A DNA stretch of 64,000 bases from Thermococcus sp. Bubb.Bath (GCF_012027595.1 NZ_SNUR01000005.1:1-64000), one strand, 5' to 3'; counted from the first letter of the stretch, positions 45,174-55,908 are shown. The notes: a model not told the origin generated them from the letters alone. Translations and numbers: made by a program.

Positions 45174-45219
45174 GAAAACATTACACGGAGAACAAGACAA
45201 CAAAAAGAGAAACAAAAAA

Positions 45220-46134
<915 letters not shown>

Positions 46135-46203
46135 CTAACCCTTAAACCTTTTGCCGCTCGAAAACCTTTTATCCCCTCCCTCCATCCGTAGGGTGATGGA
46201 ACC

Positions 46204-47679
46204 ATGTTCGAGTTCAGTAAGTACGTGAACTTGGCGGAAGACCTCTTCGTAGTCAGGAATCTAATCGGGGCCATCCTTGAGGGCGTTGGAGTAGCGTACC
46301 TGATTCCAGTTCTGCTCGTGTGGTTCCATCCTGATGAGGTCCGCTACGTTTACTACTTCGCGGTGCCCGGCTTCCTCAGCATCCTCCTCGGGGCCTGGAT
46401 GTCACGTCATCAGGGGAAGATCGAGGACGTTAACCTCCGACAGGCCATGATATCCGCGGCGTTCATCTGGCTGTTCGCTTCCTTCGTGAGCGTCGTCCCG
46501 TTCATGAGGATAGCGGGGATGAGCTTCATCGACTCATACTTTGAGAGCATGAGCGCCTGGACTGGAACAGGGCTCACGATGATGAGCCACCTGGAGAGCT
46601 ATCCAAGGATACTGCTCTTCTGGCGCGCGTGGATGCAGTGGCTGGGAGGAATAGGCATCGTTTTGGTGGCCCTCACTGTCCTCATAAGGCCAGGTGTCGC
46701 TGCCGCCAGGCTGTACAAGGCCGAGGCTAGGAGCGAGAGGATCCTTCCAAACCTCGCAAACACCGCGAGGGTTATATTTGAGATATACCTAATCCTAACT
46801 CTCCTCGGTACGTATCTGTATTACATAAACGGCATGAGCCTCTTCGATGCACTCACGCATGCGATGACCGGCCTTGGAACTGGCGGTATGAGCACCCACG
46901 ATGAGAGTATAGGGTACTTCCATAGCATGAGCATAGATGCCATAACGATATTCCTGATGATAATGGGTGCCGTCAACTTTACCGTCCATTACAGGATGTT
47001 CAAGGAAAAGAGCCTCAGACCGTTCTTCGAAGACGTTCAGGTCAGGTACATGTTCCTGTTTGTAGTCCCCGCAATAGCAATAATAGCCTACGACCTCGTC
47101 CAGCACGGGGACACGCTTGGAGATGCAATAATACAGGCGGTCTTTCACGCCGTCTCAGCTATAAGCTGTACCGGATTTGACATATCAAACCTCGCGAACT
47201 ATCCGGAGCTCTCAAAGTTCGTCCTCGGCCTTCTGATGGTCATAGGAGGTGGCGCGGGGAGCACTGCCGGCGGTATAAAGCTCATCCGCTTTACGTTGAT
47301 GTACGAGAGCCTTAAGTGGACGGTTCAGCAGTCCCTCCTCCCAAAGGGAGCGGTAATAAAGAGGAAAGTCGGGAACTATGTCTTCACCTCCGAGGACGTC
47401 CAAGAGGTAACAGGGTTTACAATAACATACCTCGCTTTCCTTCTGGTCGGCACACTGTACATCATGCTCCGCTTGAACGTTCCCCTCGTTGATGCATTCT
47501 TTGAAACGGCCTCCGCCCAGGGTAACGTTGGGCTCAGCGTTGGAATAACCTCCCCTACCCTGCCGGTAGACGTTAAAACCCTCCTGATAATCCTCATGTG
47601 GGTTGGGAGGTTGGAGATATTCTCAATCCTGGTTTTCATCGTCAGCGTGCTCGCCATGTTCCGAAAGCTCGGAAGGTGA
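46204..47679 (+). CDS. trkH: TrkH-type potassium uptake membrane protein
   Basis: 491 residues, with four M1-P-M2-like repeats. Selectivity-filter segments include SAWTGTGLTMM, MTGLGTGGMST, VSAISCTGFDIS and ASAQGNVGLSVG. QWLGGIGIVLVAL and GGGAGSTAGGIKLIRF are typical of TrkH/KtrB. It would take up K+ together with a TrkA partner; no trkA gene follows directly. The 3' end overlaps the convergent TPR-like gene by 57 bases. Confidence 0.95.
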   Translation: MFEFSKYVNLAEDLFVVRNLIGAILEGVGVAYLIPVLLVWFHPDEVRYVYYFAVPGFLSILLGAWMSRHQGKIEDVNLRQAMISAAFIWLFASFVSVVPFMRIAGMSFIDSYFESMSAWTGTGLTMMSHLESYPRILLFWRAWMQWLGGIGIVLVALTVLIRPGVAAARLYKAEARSERILPNLANTARVIFEIYLILTLLGTYLYYINGMSLFDALTHAMTGLGTGGMSTHDESIGYFHSMSIDAITIFLMIMGAVNFTVHYRMFKEKSLRPFFEDVQVRYMFLFVVPAIAIIAYDLVQHGDTLGDAIIQAVFHAVSAISCTGFDISNLANYPELSKFVLGLLMVIGGGAGSTAGGIKLIRFTLMYESLKWTVQQSLLPKGAVIKRKVGNYVFTSEDVQEVTGFTITYLAFLLVGTLYIMLRLNVPLVDAFFETASAQGNVGLSVGITSPTLPVDVKTLLIILMWVGRLEIFSILVFIVSVLAMFRKLGR

Positions 47680-48480
47680 GGGCCTTAGAATAAGCTCCGC
47701 CAGAGAAATCCCTTTCCCCGCAAGCTGGGCCTTCAGGTCTCCAAGTTTGATTAAAAGCTCTATCCTCGCGTTTTTGTTTTCTATCTCCTCCGCGAACTTA
47801 ATGGCGTTCTCAACGAACGCAAGGGCCGCGTTCTTATCTCTGCCTGCCTCAACGAGGGCAAGGTTGTACAGCGCAATCGCCTTGTAAAAAGGATCCTGAA
47901 TGTGTGACAGAGCCGCATCCGCCTTTTCAAGCTCCCCTGAAAGGTAAAGAACCTCCACAAGCTGACTGAGAAGAAAATCGATCCTTTTTCTGTCCCTGAC
48001 CAGGGAAAACGCATGGGCGGCCTTTTCAATAAGCTCCCTCTTTATAAGCTCCCGAAGCATGCTCGACAGGACGTCATCACCGGCCACCTTACCAAGGTTA
48101 AGGGCAGATTTAAGGGCGAGGTCCCCGTTGAACTCGTCTCCAAGGAGGTAAAATGCCATGGCAACCTCCGAAAGCGCCAGAGCCCTGTAACGCCAGTTTT
48201 CTATCCCGTTTATGATAGGAAGAAGTCTGGTTAGATACTCCAGCGCTATGGAGCCGTTAAGCGGAAGGTCATCGGGGGGATTTACCAGGGTCCTGACAAA
48301 GATAACGGCTCCAACGTACAGGTTCTCCTCCTTCTTAATCCTCTCCAGCTCTCTCAGGGCGGCTTCAAAATCTCCAGAGGACAAGAACTCCTCGATAGAC
48401 TCAAGTCTTTCCAGGTCTGACTTCGAATCCCCTCCCATTGATTCACTGAGCTTCCCGAAGAGCTCGTCGAGCTTTCCCAT
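47623..48480 (-). CDS. Helical-repeat (TPR-like) hypothetical protein
   Basis: 285 residues, nearly all helical, with alternating helix pairs such as GDFEAALRELERIKKEENLY, RALALSEVAMAFYLLGDEFN and AIALYNLALVEAGRDKNAAL, similar to tetratricopeptide-type repeats. It likely serves as a binding scaffold. The gene directly follows the CYTH gene and shares its strand. Its last 57 bases lie inside the trkH coding end. No more specific family was recognised. Confidence 0.75.
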   Translation of the reverse strand: MGKLDELFGKLSESMGGDSKSDLERLESIEEFLSSGDFEAALRELERIKKEENLYVGAVIFVRTLVNPPDDLPLNGSIALEYLTRLLPIINGIENWRYRALALSEVAMAFYLLGDEFNGDLALKSALNLGKVAGDDVLSSMLRELIKRELIEKAAHAFSLVRDRKRIDFLLSQLVEVLYLSGELEKADAALSHIQDPFYKAIALYNLALVEAGRDKNAALAFVENAIKFAEEIENKNARIELLIKLGDLKAQLAGKGISLAELILRPSPSELSEHGEHADDENQD

Positions 48481-49014
48481 TCAGGCCCTCCCCAGTAGGA
48501 GTTCGAGGTAGGAGCGCCTTTCAAACCTCTCCACACCAAGAGATTCAAGGATTCCCCGGAGTTCTTCCACGGTTTTTGGAATTTCCTCCTCTTCTTCAGT
48601 CAACTTTTCTATCTCCACGAACTTGCCCAGCCCCTCGATTTCGTCCAGGGTTATAACGACACCTTTTTCCACGTAGTACTTCTCCCGGGTTTTACGAACC
48701 CTCATTACCTCGGAGAATCCAAGGGCCTCAAGGATCTCCCTGTGCTTATTCGGGTCTGTGATGGGGACCTCAATCTCCCGGCGAGTTTTTGACCTTTCAT
48801 CGAGCTTTGGGCCCTTGTACGTAATAACGGCCTCAAAATGACCATCAAAACGCTTGATACGGATTCTCAGCGCCTCGTCAGTCTCAGAGAAGTCCCTGCA
48901 CGGATGGGTGTAGTAGGTGTCCTCATGGTTCTCTTTCCTGAGAAAGCGGTATCTCTCCCTGACGCGCTGAAACACAGCCTCATTAGCATAACCCTTGAGT
49001 TCCACCTCTATCAT
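48481..49014 (-). CDS. CYTH-domain protein (class IV adenylate cyclase/thiamine triphosphatase family)
   Basis: 177 residues. It starts with the CYTH signature MIEVELKGYA (ExExK). Basic strand residues ALRIRIKR and ITYKGPK bind triphosphates, and VVITLDEIEGLGKFVEIEKL is the metal-binding half. It is annotated as CyaB-like in archaea; a triphosphatase role is equally possible. Its stop abuts the start of the TPR-like gene, suggesting a two-gene unit. Confidence 0.92.
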   Translation of the reverse strand: MIEVELKGYANEAVFQRVRERYRFLRKENHEDTYYTHPCRDFSETDEALRIRIKRFDGHFEAVITYKGPKLDERSKTRREIEVPITDPNKHREILEALGFSEVMRVRKTREKYYVEKGVVITLDEIEGLGKFVEIEKLTEEEEEIPKTVEELRGILESLGVERFERRSYLELLLGRA

Positions 49015-49138
49015 GTTCCTCCCCTCTCAGAAATTCAAAAGTAGTTATGGGAAAGCCATATTAAACCTTTTCGAGGAAAAGCACGCTTAGAGAATGAGGA
49101 TATTAAGGATTAAGGAAAGAGAAAACACAAGGCCGTGT

Positions 49139-50179
49139 TCACGGAGTAAGGTCCATCGGGCGAAGCTCCTCAAGGAAGTGTCTGGCGAGTTCTATGGTCT
49201 GCTCTACGTCCCTCAAGTCAGCAGTCTCCACCTGGCTGTGCATGTACCTTATCGGAACGCTCAGAACCGCTGTGGCAACGCCCTCCCTCGCCATCTGGAT
49301 TATGTTGGCGTCAGTTCCGGTCGGCCTCGGTGATGCTTCGGCCTGGAGCGGGATGTCGTACTTCTTGGCTATCTCGTCGGCGAAGCGCCTGACCTTTGGG
49401 TGGATGTTCGGGCCAACCTCGTCCATAACCGGGCCGCCGCCGAGCTTCGGAACTATCTTGCCCTTGTCGCCGACCTGCTTGGCGAAGGTGACGTCCACCG
49501 CTATTCCAATCTCAGGGTTTATTGCATAGCTCGCGACGTGCGCTCCCCTTAGACCAACCTCCTCCTGGACGGAGCCAACGAAGTAGATGTCAGCCTCGTG
49601 GCTCTCCAGCCTCTTGGCAGCTTCTATCATTGTGTAGAGGCAAACCCTGTCATCGAGATATGGAGTGGCAATCCTGTTCTCGTTGAGCTGGGTGAATGCA
49701 GGAGCGTACTCGCCAACAGTTCCAACGCGGAAGCCCATCTCCTCAGCTTCCTCCCTGCTATCGGCGCCAACATCAATCACTATGGTGTCCCAGTCAGCTG
49801 CTTTCTTCCTGTCTTCAGGGGTTTGAATGTGCGGCGGAATGTGGCCGACGACGCCGTAGCGCTCCCCCTTGTCCGTGAAGAAGCGAATCCTCTGGGCAAC
49901 GAGGTTCCTCGGATCAACGCCACCAATCGGAACCACGTGTAGGTAGCCCTCCTTGTCGATGTAGTTCACCATGAGGCCAATCTTGTCCATGTGGGCGGCT
50001 ATCATGACCTTCGGCCCGTTTCCCTTCTTGTGGGCGATAACGTTGCCCAGCTTGTCGACCCTTATCTCATCGACTACGGGCTTCAGCTGCTCTATGACAA
50101 CATCCCTTATTCCGAGAAACTCATAGCCAGAAACGCCTGGAGCTTCAACGATTTTCTTAAGCAGTTCCATATCAACCAT
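49139..50179 (-). CDS. M42-family aminopeptidase (TET/deblocking aminopeptidase)
   Basis: 346 residues. Co-catalytic metal ligands are visible: [13 protein letters not shown] (His), [12 protein letters not shown] (Asp), [12 protein letters not shown] (Glu pair), GIAVDVTFA (Asp) and the late [10 protein letters not shown] (His). M42 peptidases form dodecameric tetrahedra that degrade peptides to amino acids in the cytoplasm, fitting a peptide-fermenting organism. ATG 50179 is preceded by GGAGG. Confidence 0.95.
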   Translation of the reverse strand: MVDMELLKKIVEAPGVSGYEFLGIRDVVIEQLKPVVDEIRVDKLGNVIAHKKGNGPKVMIAAHMDKIGLMVNYIDKEGYLHVVPIGGVDPRNLVAQRIRFFTDKGERYGVVGHIPPHIQTPEDRKKAADWDTIVIDVGADSREEAEEMGFRVGTVGEYAPAFTQLNENRIATPYLDDRVCLYTMIEAAKRLESHEADIYFVGSVQEEVGLRGAHVASYAINPEIGIAVDVTFAKQVGDKGKIVPKLGGGPVMDEVGPNIHPKVRRFADEIAKKYDIPLQAEASPRPTGTDANIIQMAREGVATAVLSVPIRYMHSQVETADLRDVEQTIELARHFLEELRPMDLTP

Positions 50180-50348
50180 GGCTTTCGCCTCCTTTAGATT
50201 TTCATCTTAATGGTCTTCGGTTGGATATTTAAGGTTTTAGGTGGTTTTGCACAGAAAAAAAGATAACACCTATAGAGAGTCCACCTAAGGTTAACACCCA
50301 CAAGCCAGAGAAAAAGCTTAGGAACGTAAAATTGGTACTGAGAGGCCA

Positions 50349-50951
50349 TTAGGCCTCCGGCTCTGCGAGGACCTTTATCTTCCTTATCTCGGCCCTCTTT
50401 ATTGGGTAGATCTTCCTAGCTTCCTTAGCGATCTCGCCGGCTATCTGTCCGCTGACGGACTGGAGAACGAAGTCAGTGAAGTTGAGCTCCCCAGCCTTCT
50501 TGTAAATTATGTCCCTGATGATCTCCCTGATTGCCCTCTCCTGACTGGTCTGGATTCTCCTGTAGGCTATGACCATGCCCATAACGCGGAGCTTGTAGCC
50601 GTCCTTGGTGGTGACATTGTATATGCCGTCGATCCTGGTTGTCCTCCTCCTGACGAGCGAGCGGATGTAACTCCTCGCGAGGGTGTGTCCCTTGAACTTG
50701 GTGTAGGCGTTCTGTCCCTTAACGTCGTACACCTGGAATATCAGCTTAACGTGCCCCTTCGTGAAGTCCCCGGTAACGTCCTTGAGGGTGGTCTCGATGA
50801 CCCTTCCCACGACCTTCTCCGGCTCATCAGCTGGGGTAAGCCCTATCTCCCTGCTCCCGAAGAAGTCAGGAGCGTAAACAGCAAACCACTCCTTCAACTT
50901 CCACTTATCCTTTGCCGCAGCGGCCCTTTTTCTCGGATTAGCCTTCGCCAT
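50349..50951 (-). CDS. rps3ae: 30S ribosomal protein S3Ae
   Basis: 200 residues with basic N-terminus [40 protein letters not shown] and the C-terminal [16 protein letters not shown], matching archaeal S3Ae. Last gene of a minus-strand cluster: S15, GAN nuclease, Pcc1, S3Ae. Confidence 0.97.
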   Translation of the reverse strand: MAKANPRKRAAAAKDKWKLKEWFAVYAPDFFGSREIGLTPADEPEKVVGRVIETTLKDVTGDFTKGHVKLIFQVYDVKGQNAYTKFKGHTLARSYIRSLVRRRTTRIDGIYNVTTKDGYKLRVMGMVIAYRRIQTSQERAIREIIRDIIYKKAGELNFTDFVLQSVSGQIAGEIAKEARKIYPIKRAEIRKIKVLAEPEA

Positions 50952-50966
50952 CTTAACACCTCCGGT

Positions 50967-51227
50967 TCAGACCTTTTCGGTGATTTCTTCGGCGATCTTG
51001 ACCGAAAACACCAGATCGTCAAGCGCTTTGATGAGTGTATCAACCTCACCCCGGTATTTAACCTTTGTCCTGACGCTTCCATCTTCGCATAGGGTTTCCA
51101 CATTTAAACTTTTCTTAAGGCCCGGGGGGATGCTCACGTTGTCCACCTGGACTGACTCGGCAACGGCCCTCGCCTTCGTGGGATTCTCGTAGTGCCACAT
51201 TATCTCCACCCTGGCCTCAATCTCCAT
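50967..51227 (-). CDS. pcc1: KEOPS complex subunit Pcc1
   Basis: 86 residues, the dimerising Pcc1 subunit of KEOPS, which makes N6-threonylcarbamoyladenosine (t6A) at position 37 of ANN-decoding tRNAs. Typical features are the N-terminal strand [23 protein letters not shown] and the final helix [20 protein letters not shown]. It overlaps the stop of the GAN gene by 11 bases and lies 15 bases upstream of S3Ae. Confidence 0.92.
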   Translation of the reverse strand: MEIEARVEIMWHYENPTKARAVAESVQVDNVSIPPGLKKSLNVETLCEDGSVRTKVKYRGEVDTLIKALDDLVFSVKIAEEITEKV

Positions 51228-52638
51228 CCTTCCTCACCTGCTTTCCTAGGGTCTCGTCGAACAGCTTAATGAACTCATCTAGACGGGACTTCGGGAAGCG
51301 TATTCCAGCGGCTATGGCGTGTCCACCCCCTTCTCCACCGAGCTTCTCGGCCACTTCCCTCAGAGCTTCCCCAAGGTGGTAACCCTTCGCAAGCGCCCTC
51401 TCCGTCGTCCTGGCTGAGCCTTTCACGAGGCTCTCGTCCTCATCGCTGTCCGCTATTACCACAACCGGCTTCTCAGGGTCGGCCAGTCCGCCGTTTATCG
51501 CTATGTTGGCCGCTATACCAACGAGTGTATCGCGGATGTTCTTGCCGGCGTAGAAGACGTAGGAGTGCTCTCCTTCCTCCGCCATGCTCCAGTTCTGCAC
51601 GATGAACTTCCTGGCCTCTATCTGCTCCCTCTTGTAGTCATCGAGCATTTTCCTGGCCTTTCTGTAGGCCTCCTCGTCGCCGAGGCAGATGGCCACGCCT
51701 ACAGTCCCTGCGTTCAGCCTTCCTGTCGCGTTCAGTAGCGTGGCGAACTCCCTGGCCTCGTGTCTGGGGTCTCCTTCGGGATAAAGAGGGCTGAGGACAA
51801 CATCACCTATGAGGCGGTCTATTACCTCCTTAGGAGCGTTGTGCTTTATCATATGGAGAACCAGGGCATCATGAAGCCGTTTCTTTTCCTCCTCTCTGAG
51901 CTGCCAGTAGTGAATGTCCGGGTCAAAGCCCTTCGTGCGGAGCCATTCTATGGCCTTCCTCTCGTCCCCCGTTATCTCCGGTATCTCTGGGTTGGTGGCG
52001 TAGGCGAGCATCTGCCTTAGGGGCCGGCTTTCCCTGCCGAAGAGCCTGAGCTCCTTTCTGACCTCAAGGGTACCCAGTTCCTTCCCATCTTCAAGGATGT
52101 CGATGTTCATGCCATGGAACTGGCCATCTATCTCCTGCATATCTCCAACGGCCCCAACGGTCGCAATGTATGCAAGATCCCTGTTGTCGCGGTTCATTTC
52201 CTTGGCAATGAAGTACGCGACGCCGGAGCCGCTCAAATCGCGGACGCTGTTGGCACCGAACGGAACCGGGTTAACGATAACGTGTGAATCCGATGAAAAG
52301 GAGTCCCTCTCCGGAGGGTGGTGGTCGGCAACGACGACCGTCGCATCTTCCAAGTGTTCCTCGATGAGCGAGACAGAACCGCTGCCGAGATCGCTGAAAA
52401 CGTAGATTTTCCTCTTCTCAGCCGCCAGCTCCTTTATTAGCTCTTCACTGACCTGTTTGACTATACTGAGCTGGAACCTGCCGCCTTCCCTCGTCACTGC
52501 CTTCGCCAGAATCGCCCCCGCGGTTATACCATCGGCATCACGGTGGGAGATGAGTCTGATAGTGTGGCCTAGCTCGATGTGCATCTTGATTAACTCGGCC
52601 CCTTCCCTGACGCGCTCAAGGAAAGCTCCCTTGTCCAT
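51217..52638 (-). CDS. DHH-family GINS-associated nuclease (GAN, RecJ/Cdc45-like)
   Basis: 473 residues. DHH phosphoesterase motifs are in order: [32 protein letters not shown] (the DHH motif), GAVGDMQE, and the C-terminal DHHA1 domain with [12 protein letters not shown]. This fits the archaeal GAN protein, a 5'-3' exonuclease that binds GINS at the replication fork and is related to RecJ and Cdc45. The active residues are complete. It is located between S15 and pcc1 and probably co-transcribed with them. Confidence 0.93.
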   Translation of the reverse strand: MDKGAFLERVREGAELIKMHIELGHTIRLISHRDADGITAGAILAKAVTREGGRFQLSIVKQVSEELIKELAAEKRKIYVFSDLGSGSVSLIEEHLEDATVVVADHHPPERDSFSSDSHVIVNPVPFGANSVRDLSGSGVAYFIAKEMNRDNRDLAYIATVGAVGDMQEIDGQFHGMNIDILEDGKELGTLEVRKELRLFGRESRPLRQMLAYATNPEIPEITGDERKAIEWLRTKGFDPDIHYWQLREEEKKRLHDALVLHMIKHNAPKEVIDRLIGDVVLSPLYPEGDPRHEAREFATLLNATGRLNAGTVGVAICLGDEEAYRKARKMLDDYKREQIEARKFIVQNWSMAEEGEHSYVFYAGKNIRDTLVGIAANIAINGGLADPEKPVVVIADSDEDESLVKGSARTTERALAKGYHLGEALREVAEKLGGEGGGHAIAAGIRFPKSRLDEFIKLFDETLGKQVRKDGD

Positions 52639-52666
52639 GCTATCACCTTAAGAAGAAGGAAAAGGG

Positions 52667-53122
52667 TCAGCGGACAAGGAGCCTTGCCTGCTCCGGATCG
52701 TAGCGCCACTTGGCCGGGAGCTTGCCCGTCCTGCGGTAGTACTTGACGAGGCGCCTGATCTTGCTCTCGGTGAGCTGGAGGCCGCGCCTTGAGTGGATGT
52801 CCCTCGGGTGCTGCTCAAGGTGCTTCCTAAGGTTGACGGCCTTCCTGATGAGGGACATGAGGTCCTCCGGAATGTCAGGAGCGAGACCGTTCTCCTCGAG
52901 GATCTTGGTTATCTTCTTCCCGGTTATCAGCTTGACGCTCGGGATGCCGTACTGATCGCGGAGAATCGTCCCTACCATGGCCGCGCTGTATCCTTCCTTC
53001 CTGAGCTTGATAACGAGCCCTTCAACCTCCTCCGCCGTGTACTCAACCCAGGCCGGCGGGGCGGTCCTCGGTGGCTTCTTTGAACCGGATTTTCCCCTCT
53101 TTCTCGCGTGTATCCTTGCCAT
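52667..53122 (-). CDS. rps15: 30S ribosomal protein S15
   Basis: 151 residues of the archaeal/eukaryotic S15 (eukaryotic uS15) type: [37 protein letters not shown], and the conserved [27 protein letters not shown] is placed for ATG 53122; the frame is open to 53131 (MYD). First gene of the S15-GAN-Pcc1-S3Ae cluster, divergent from the LAGLIDADG gene. Confidence 0.97.
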   Translation of the reverse strand: MARIHARKRGKSGSKKPPRTAPPAWVEYTAEEVEGLVIKLRKEGYSAAMVGTILRDQYGIPSVKLITGKKITKILEENGLAPDIPEDLMSLIRKAVNLRKHLEQHPRDIHSRRGLQLTESKIRRLVKYYRRTGKLPAKWRYDPEQARLLVR

Positions 53123-53242
53123 ATCATACACCTCCGGGTGACGGCCAGCTAAAGCCAGCCGCCCCTTCGCATCGGCGTTGCGGAAGGAGTTTAAAAAGGT
53201 TTGCCCGCTTTCGGACGGAGGAGGAATTACTAAAAAACAAAG

Positions 53243-53251
53243 TTTTTAAAT
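53243..53251 (+). promoter_or_regulatory. TATA box of the LAGLIDADG gene
   Basis: TTTTTAAAT centred 25 bases before the ATG at 53272. There is no ribosome binding site, so the transcript is expected to be leaderless. Confidence 0.5.
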
Positions 53252-53271
53252 CCCAAATTCAAATAGTTATC

Positions 53272-54135
53272 ATGCGAACCTTGAGGAACCTGTCTCAGAA
53301 AGAGCTGGAGGAAGTGCAAAAACTGACGCTGGAACTCAGAGAGAAAGGATTAAGCTACTCGCAGATTGTAAGAAAAATCTCAGAAGAGCTCGACGTGAAG
53401 GTTTCCAAAGCGACGGTTCTTCGCTGGTGCAAAGGGACACATAACACGTTCAACAAGATGAAAAGGGTAAACCTCGATTCGTCTCCTGCGCTCGCATACA
53501 TAATCGGGGTTTATTTTGGAGACGCCACAGCGACTAAAGGGGCAGAATACAAATACAACGTCAAATTAAAGGTAGTGGACAAAGAATTCGCAGACGCGTT
53601 TGCTGAGGCATTAAAAGATATTGGACTAAAACCAAGGTCAGGATTCGAGAACGACAGGACAAGAAGCGGTCGCTGGTACGTTGAGACATCCAGCAAGAGT
53701 CTTTACCTGTACCTGAAGGGGTCAAAAGAGCGTCTTTTTGAAGTGGCAACGAAATATCCGAGGGAATTCCTGAGGGGATTCTTTGACAGCGAGGGGAGCG
53801 CTATCATCACAAGGAATCGTATTAGAGTAGAAGCTTGTAACTACAATAAGGAAGTCCTGGAATTCTGTCAGGAATTGCTAAACGGACTCGATATATATTC
53901 CAAGATATACAGAACAAAAAGAAAAGGACAACCTGTAGTCATAAGAGGGGAGCAATATCATTACACTTCCGACCTGTTCACACTTAAGATATATCGACTC
54001 GAAAGTGTTTACAGATACATGCGTGAAGTCGGATTCACTATATCCCGAAAACAGAACAAGTTGATCAACTTTTTTGGGTTATCACAACAGAAAACACAAA
54101 AATTGGAAGAAAACTACACAAAAAGTTCTATATAG
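53272..54135 (+). CDS. Free-standing LAGLIDADG homing endonuclease with N-terminal helix-turn-helix
   Basis: 287 residues. An N-terminal helix-turn-helix (GLSYSQIVRKISEELDVKVS, then KATVLRWCKG) is followed by two LAGLIDADG motifs: ALAYIIGVYFGDATA near residue 70 and EFLRGFFDSEGSA near 170, with the catalytic acidic residues in place. Such enzymes cut long DNA sites. It is not inside an intein or intron. The coding sequence is more A/T-rich than neighbours. Its final codons ATA TAG lie on the 3' end of the initiator tRNA-Met gene on the other strand, suggesting insertion at the tRNA. The frame is open back to 53071, but only from 53272 is it conserved-looking. Confidence 0.85.
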   Translation: MRTLRNLSQKELEEVQKLTLELREKGLSYSQIVRKISEELDVKVSKATVLRWCKGTHNTFNKMKRVNLDSSPALAYIIGVYFGDATATKGAEYKYNVKLKVVDKEFADAFAEALKDIGLKPRSGFENDRTRSGRWYVETSSKSLYLYLKGSKERLFEVATKYPREFLRGFFDSEGSAIITRNRIRVEACNYNKEVLEFCQELLNGLDIYSKIYRTKRKGQPVVIRGEQYHYTSDLFTLKIYRLESVYRYMREVGFTISRKQNKLINFFGLSQQKTQKLEENYTKSSI

Positions 54136-54207
54136 CGGGGGGCCGATTTGAACGGCCGACCTCCGGGTTATGAGCCCGGCGGGCACTCCTAGCTGCCCCA
54201 CCCCGCT
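54133..54207 (-). tRNA. Initiator tRNA-Met (anticodon CAU)
   Basis: On the minus strand AGCGGGG pairs with CCCCGCT, discriminator A at 54133. The anticodon arm CCGGG-CTCATAA-CCCGG gives CAU with the three G:C pairs typical of initiator tRNA. The T arm is TCGGCC-GTTCAAAT-CGGCC. No CCA is encoded, unlike tRNA-Ser in this window, and the last three bases coincide with the stop codon of the LAGLIDADG gene. TATA box at 54239-54248. Confidence 0.95.
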
Positions 54208-54238
54208 GCTCGACCCGTTCTTAATGAACCGTACAGGG

Positions 54239-54248
54239 TTTATAAATC
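54239..54248 (-). promoter_or_regulatory. TATA box of tRNA-iMet
   Basis: TTTATAAAT, about 36 bases upstream of the tRNA 5' end. A second TATA-like TTTATAACTCC at 54261-54271 on the plus strand probably drives the dehydratase genes. Confidence 0.55.
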
Positions 54249-54299
54249 TTGCGGATACGGATTTATAACTCCGGGCCCCCTAATTTTCACGGTGATAGA

Positions 54300-55460
54300 A
54301 TGTACCTCACGAAGGAAGAGGAGCTTATTCTGGCTGGAGAGTACGGCTATGCGCTCCAGAAGGCAATGGAGATACTGGTTGCACTCGGCGACATCTACGG
54401 TGCCGATCAGCTCATCCCAATCAAGAGCGCCCAGGTGGCTGGGGTTTCATACAAGAACATCGGTGAGGCAGGTGTTGAGTTCCTGAGGGACTTCGTTAAT
54501 GCTGGAGCAAAGGTCTCCGTCTACACAACGCTGAACCCGGCCGGGATAGGCGACGATGAATTCATGGAGAAGCAGATGCAGGTTATTGAGCTTTACAGGG
54601 AGATGGGCATAGAAACCACATCCACCTGCACCCCCTACTACGGCGCAAACCTTCCCAAGTTCGGCGACCACATAGCCTGGAGCGAGAGCTCAGCGGTGAT
54701 TTTCGCGAACTCCGTGATAGGTGCGAGAACCAACAGGGAGGGCGGGCCTTCGAGCCTCGCCGCTGCAATCGTTGGCAAGACCCCTAACTACGGCCTTCAC
54801 CTCGACGAGAACAGAAAAGCAACGGTGATGGTGGACGTTCAGGCCAAAGTGGAAACTTTTGTGGACTACGCGGCCCTGGGATACCACCTCGGCAGAACCC
54901 TTGGCAACGACGTGCCATACATCAGAGGAATAAAACCCGCCATGACGGAGTTTTTAAAGGAAATGGGGGCGGCGATGGCCGCGAGCGGGAGCGTGGCTCT
55001 CTACCACGTCGAAGGTGAAACACCGGAGTATAGAGAAGCCATAACCGACAAATTGGAAACGATAACCGTCGAAGATTCCGACATAAAAGCGGTGAGGGAG
55101 CAGTTCAGCGAGGAATGGAGTGGGATAGACATGATACTCATCGGCTGCCCCCACGCCTCCCTGCCAGAGATCAAGGAGATAGCGGAACTCCTGAGGGTGC
55201 GCGGGAGGCCGCTCAAGATACCGCTCTTCATAACGGCGAGCAGGGCCGTGAAGGCTTTAGCAGATGCCCTTGGTTACACTGAAACCATAGAGCGCTACAA
55301 CGGCAGGATCATACCCGATTCCTGCTTCGTGGTATCTCCGATAAAGGGCTGGTACAGCGGGATAGCGACCAACAGTGGTAAGAGTGCCTTTTACTTCCGC
55401 TCGTTCGGCTTCAACGTGCGGCTCGACGACGCGGAGAACCTGATAAAGGAGGCTCCGTGA
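54300..55460 (+). CDS. Phosphomevalonate dehydratase large subunit (aconitase X)
   Basis: 386 residues of the aconitase X / DUF521 catalytic family. Recognisable are IPIKSAQVAGVSYKNIG, TTSTCTPYYGANLPKFGDHI (cluster cysteine region), SNSVIGARTNREGGPS-like ANSVIGARTNREGGP, ILIGCPHASLPEI and the terminal SFGFNVRL. In archaea this pair dehydrates mevalonate 5-phosphate in the modified mevalonate pathway to isoprenoid lipids. The small subunit follows after nine bases. GGTGAT precedes ATG 54300. Confidence 0.94.
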   Translation: MYLTKEEELILAGEYGYALQKAMEILVALGDIYGADQLIPIKSAQVAGVSYKNIGEAGVEFLRDFVNAGAKVSVYTTLNPAGIGDDEFMEKQMQVIELYREMGIETTSTCTPYYGANLPKFGDHIAWSESSAVIFANSVIGARTNREGGPSSLAAAIVGKTPNYGLHLDENRKATVMVDVQAKVETFVDYAALGYHLGRTLGNDVPYIRGIKPAMTEFLKEMGAAMAASGSVALYHVEGETPEYREAITDKLETITVEDSDIKAVREQFSEEWSGIDMILIGCPHASLPEIKEIAELLRVRGRPLKIPLFITASRAVKALADALGYTETIERYNGRIIPDSCFVVSPIKGWYSGIATNSGKSAFYFRSFGFNVRLDDAENLIKEAP

Positions 55461-55469
55461 GGTGAGAAA

Positions 55470-55868
55470 ATGAAGCTCAAGGGGAAGAAGGTTGTGGGTG
55501 GAAAAGCTGAGGGAGAGCTCATAGTCTCTCAAAAGCCCCTCTCCTTCCTCGGTGGCGTCGACCCGGAGACGGGAATCGTTACCGATGCAGAGAGCGACAT
55601 CAGAGGGGAGAGCATAGCAGAGAAGATACTGGCCTTCCCTCGCGGCAAAGGCTCGACGGTTGGCTCCTACGTCATCTACGCGCTCAAAAAGAACGGAAAG
55701 GCCCCGAAGGCGATAATCGTTGGTGAAGCCGAGACGATAGTGGCAACCGGTGCCATAATAGCGGGAATTCCAATGGTACAGGGGATAGACGTTTCAAAGC
55801 TGAGGAGTGGAATGAGGGTTATGGTTGACGCAGAAACCGGAGAGGTCGAAATCAAAGGGGAAGAGTAG
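55470..55868 (+). CDS. Phosphomevalonate dehydratase small subunit
   Basis: 132 residues of the DUF126 swivelling domain that completes aconitase X. Typical blocks: GGKAEGELIVSQKPLSFLGG, AFPRGKGSTVGSYVIYAL and the IAGIPMVQGIDVSKLRSGMR end. It is placed directly behind the large subunit, with a GAGGTGAG ribosome binding site. Confidence 0.94.
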   Translation: MKLKGKKVVGGKAEGELIVSQKPLSFLGGVDPETGIVTDAESDIRGESIAEKILAFPRGKGSTVGSYVIYALKKNGKAPKAIIVGEAETIVATGAIIAGIPMVQGIDVSKLRSGMRVMVDAETGEVEIKGEE

Positions 55869-55908
55869 ACTTTTAAGGCCCCGTTCAAAAGACATACAGT
55901 GAGTTGAG

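Noticed and set aside
53071-53271. Upstream extension of the LAGLIDADG frame
   Set aside because: Antisense to rps15; the promoter and helix-turn-helix start support 53272.
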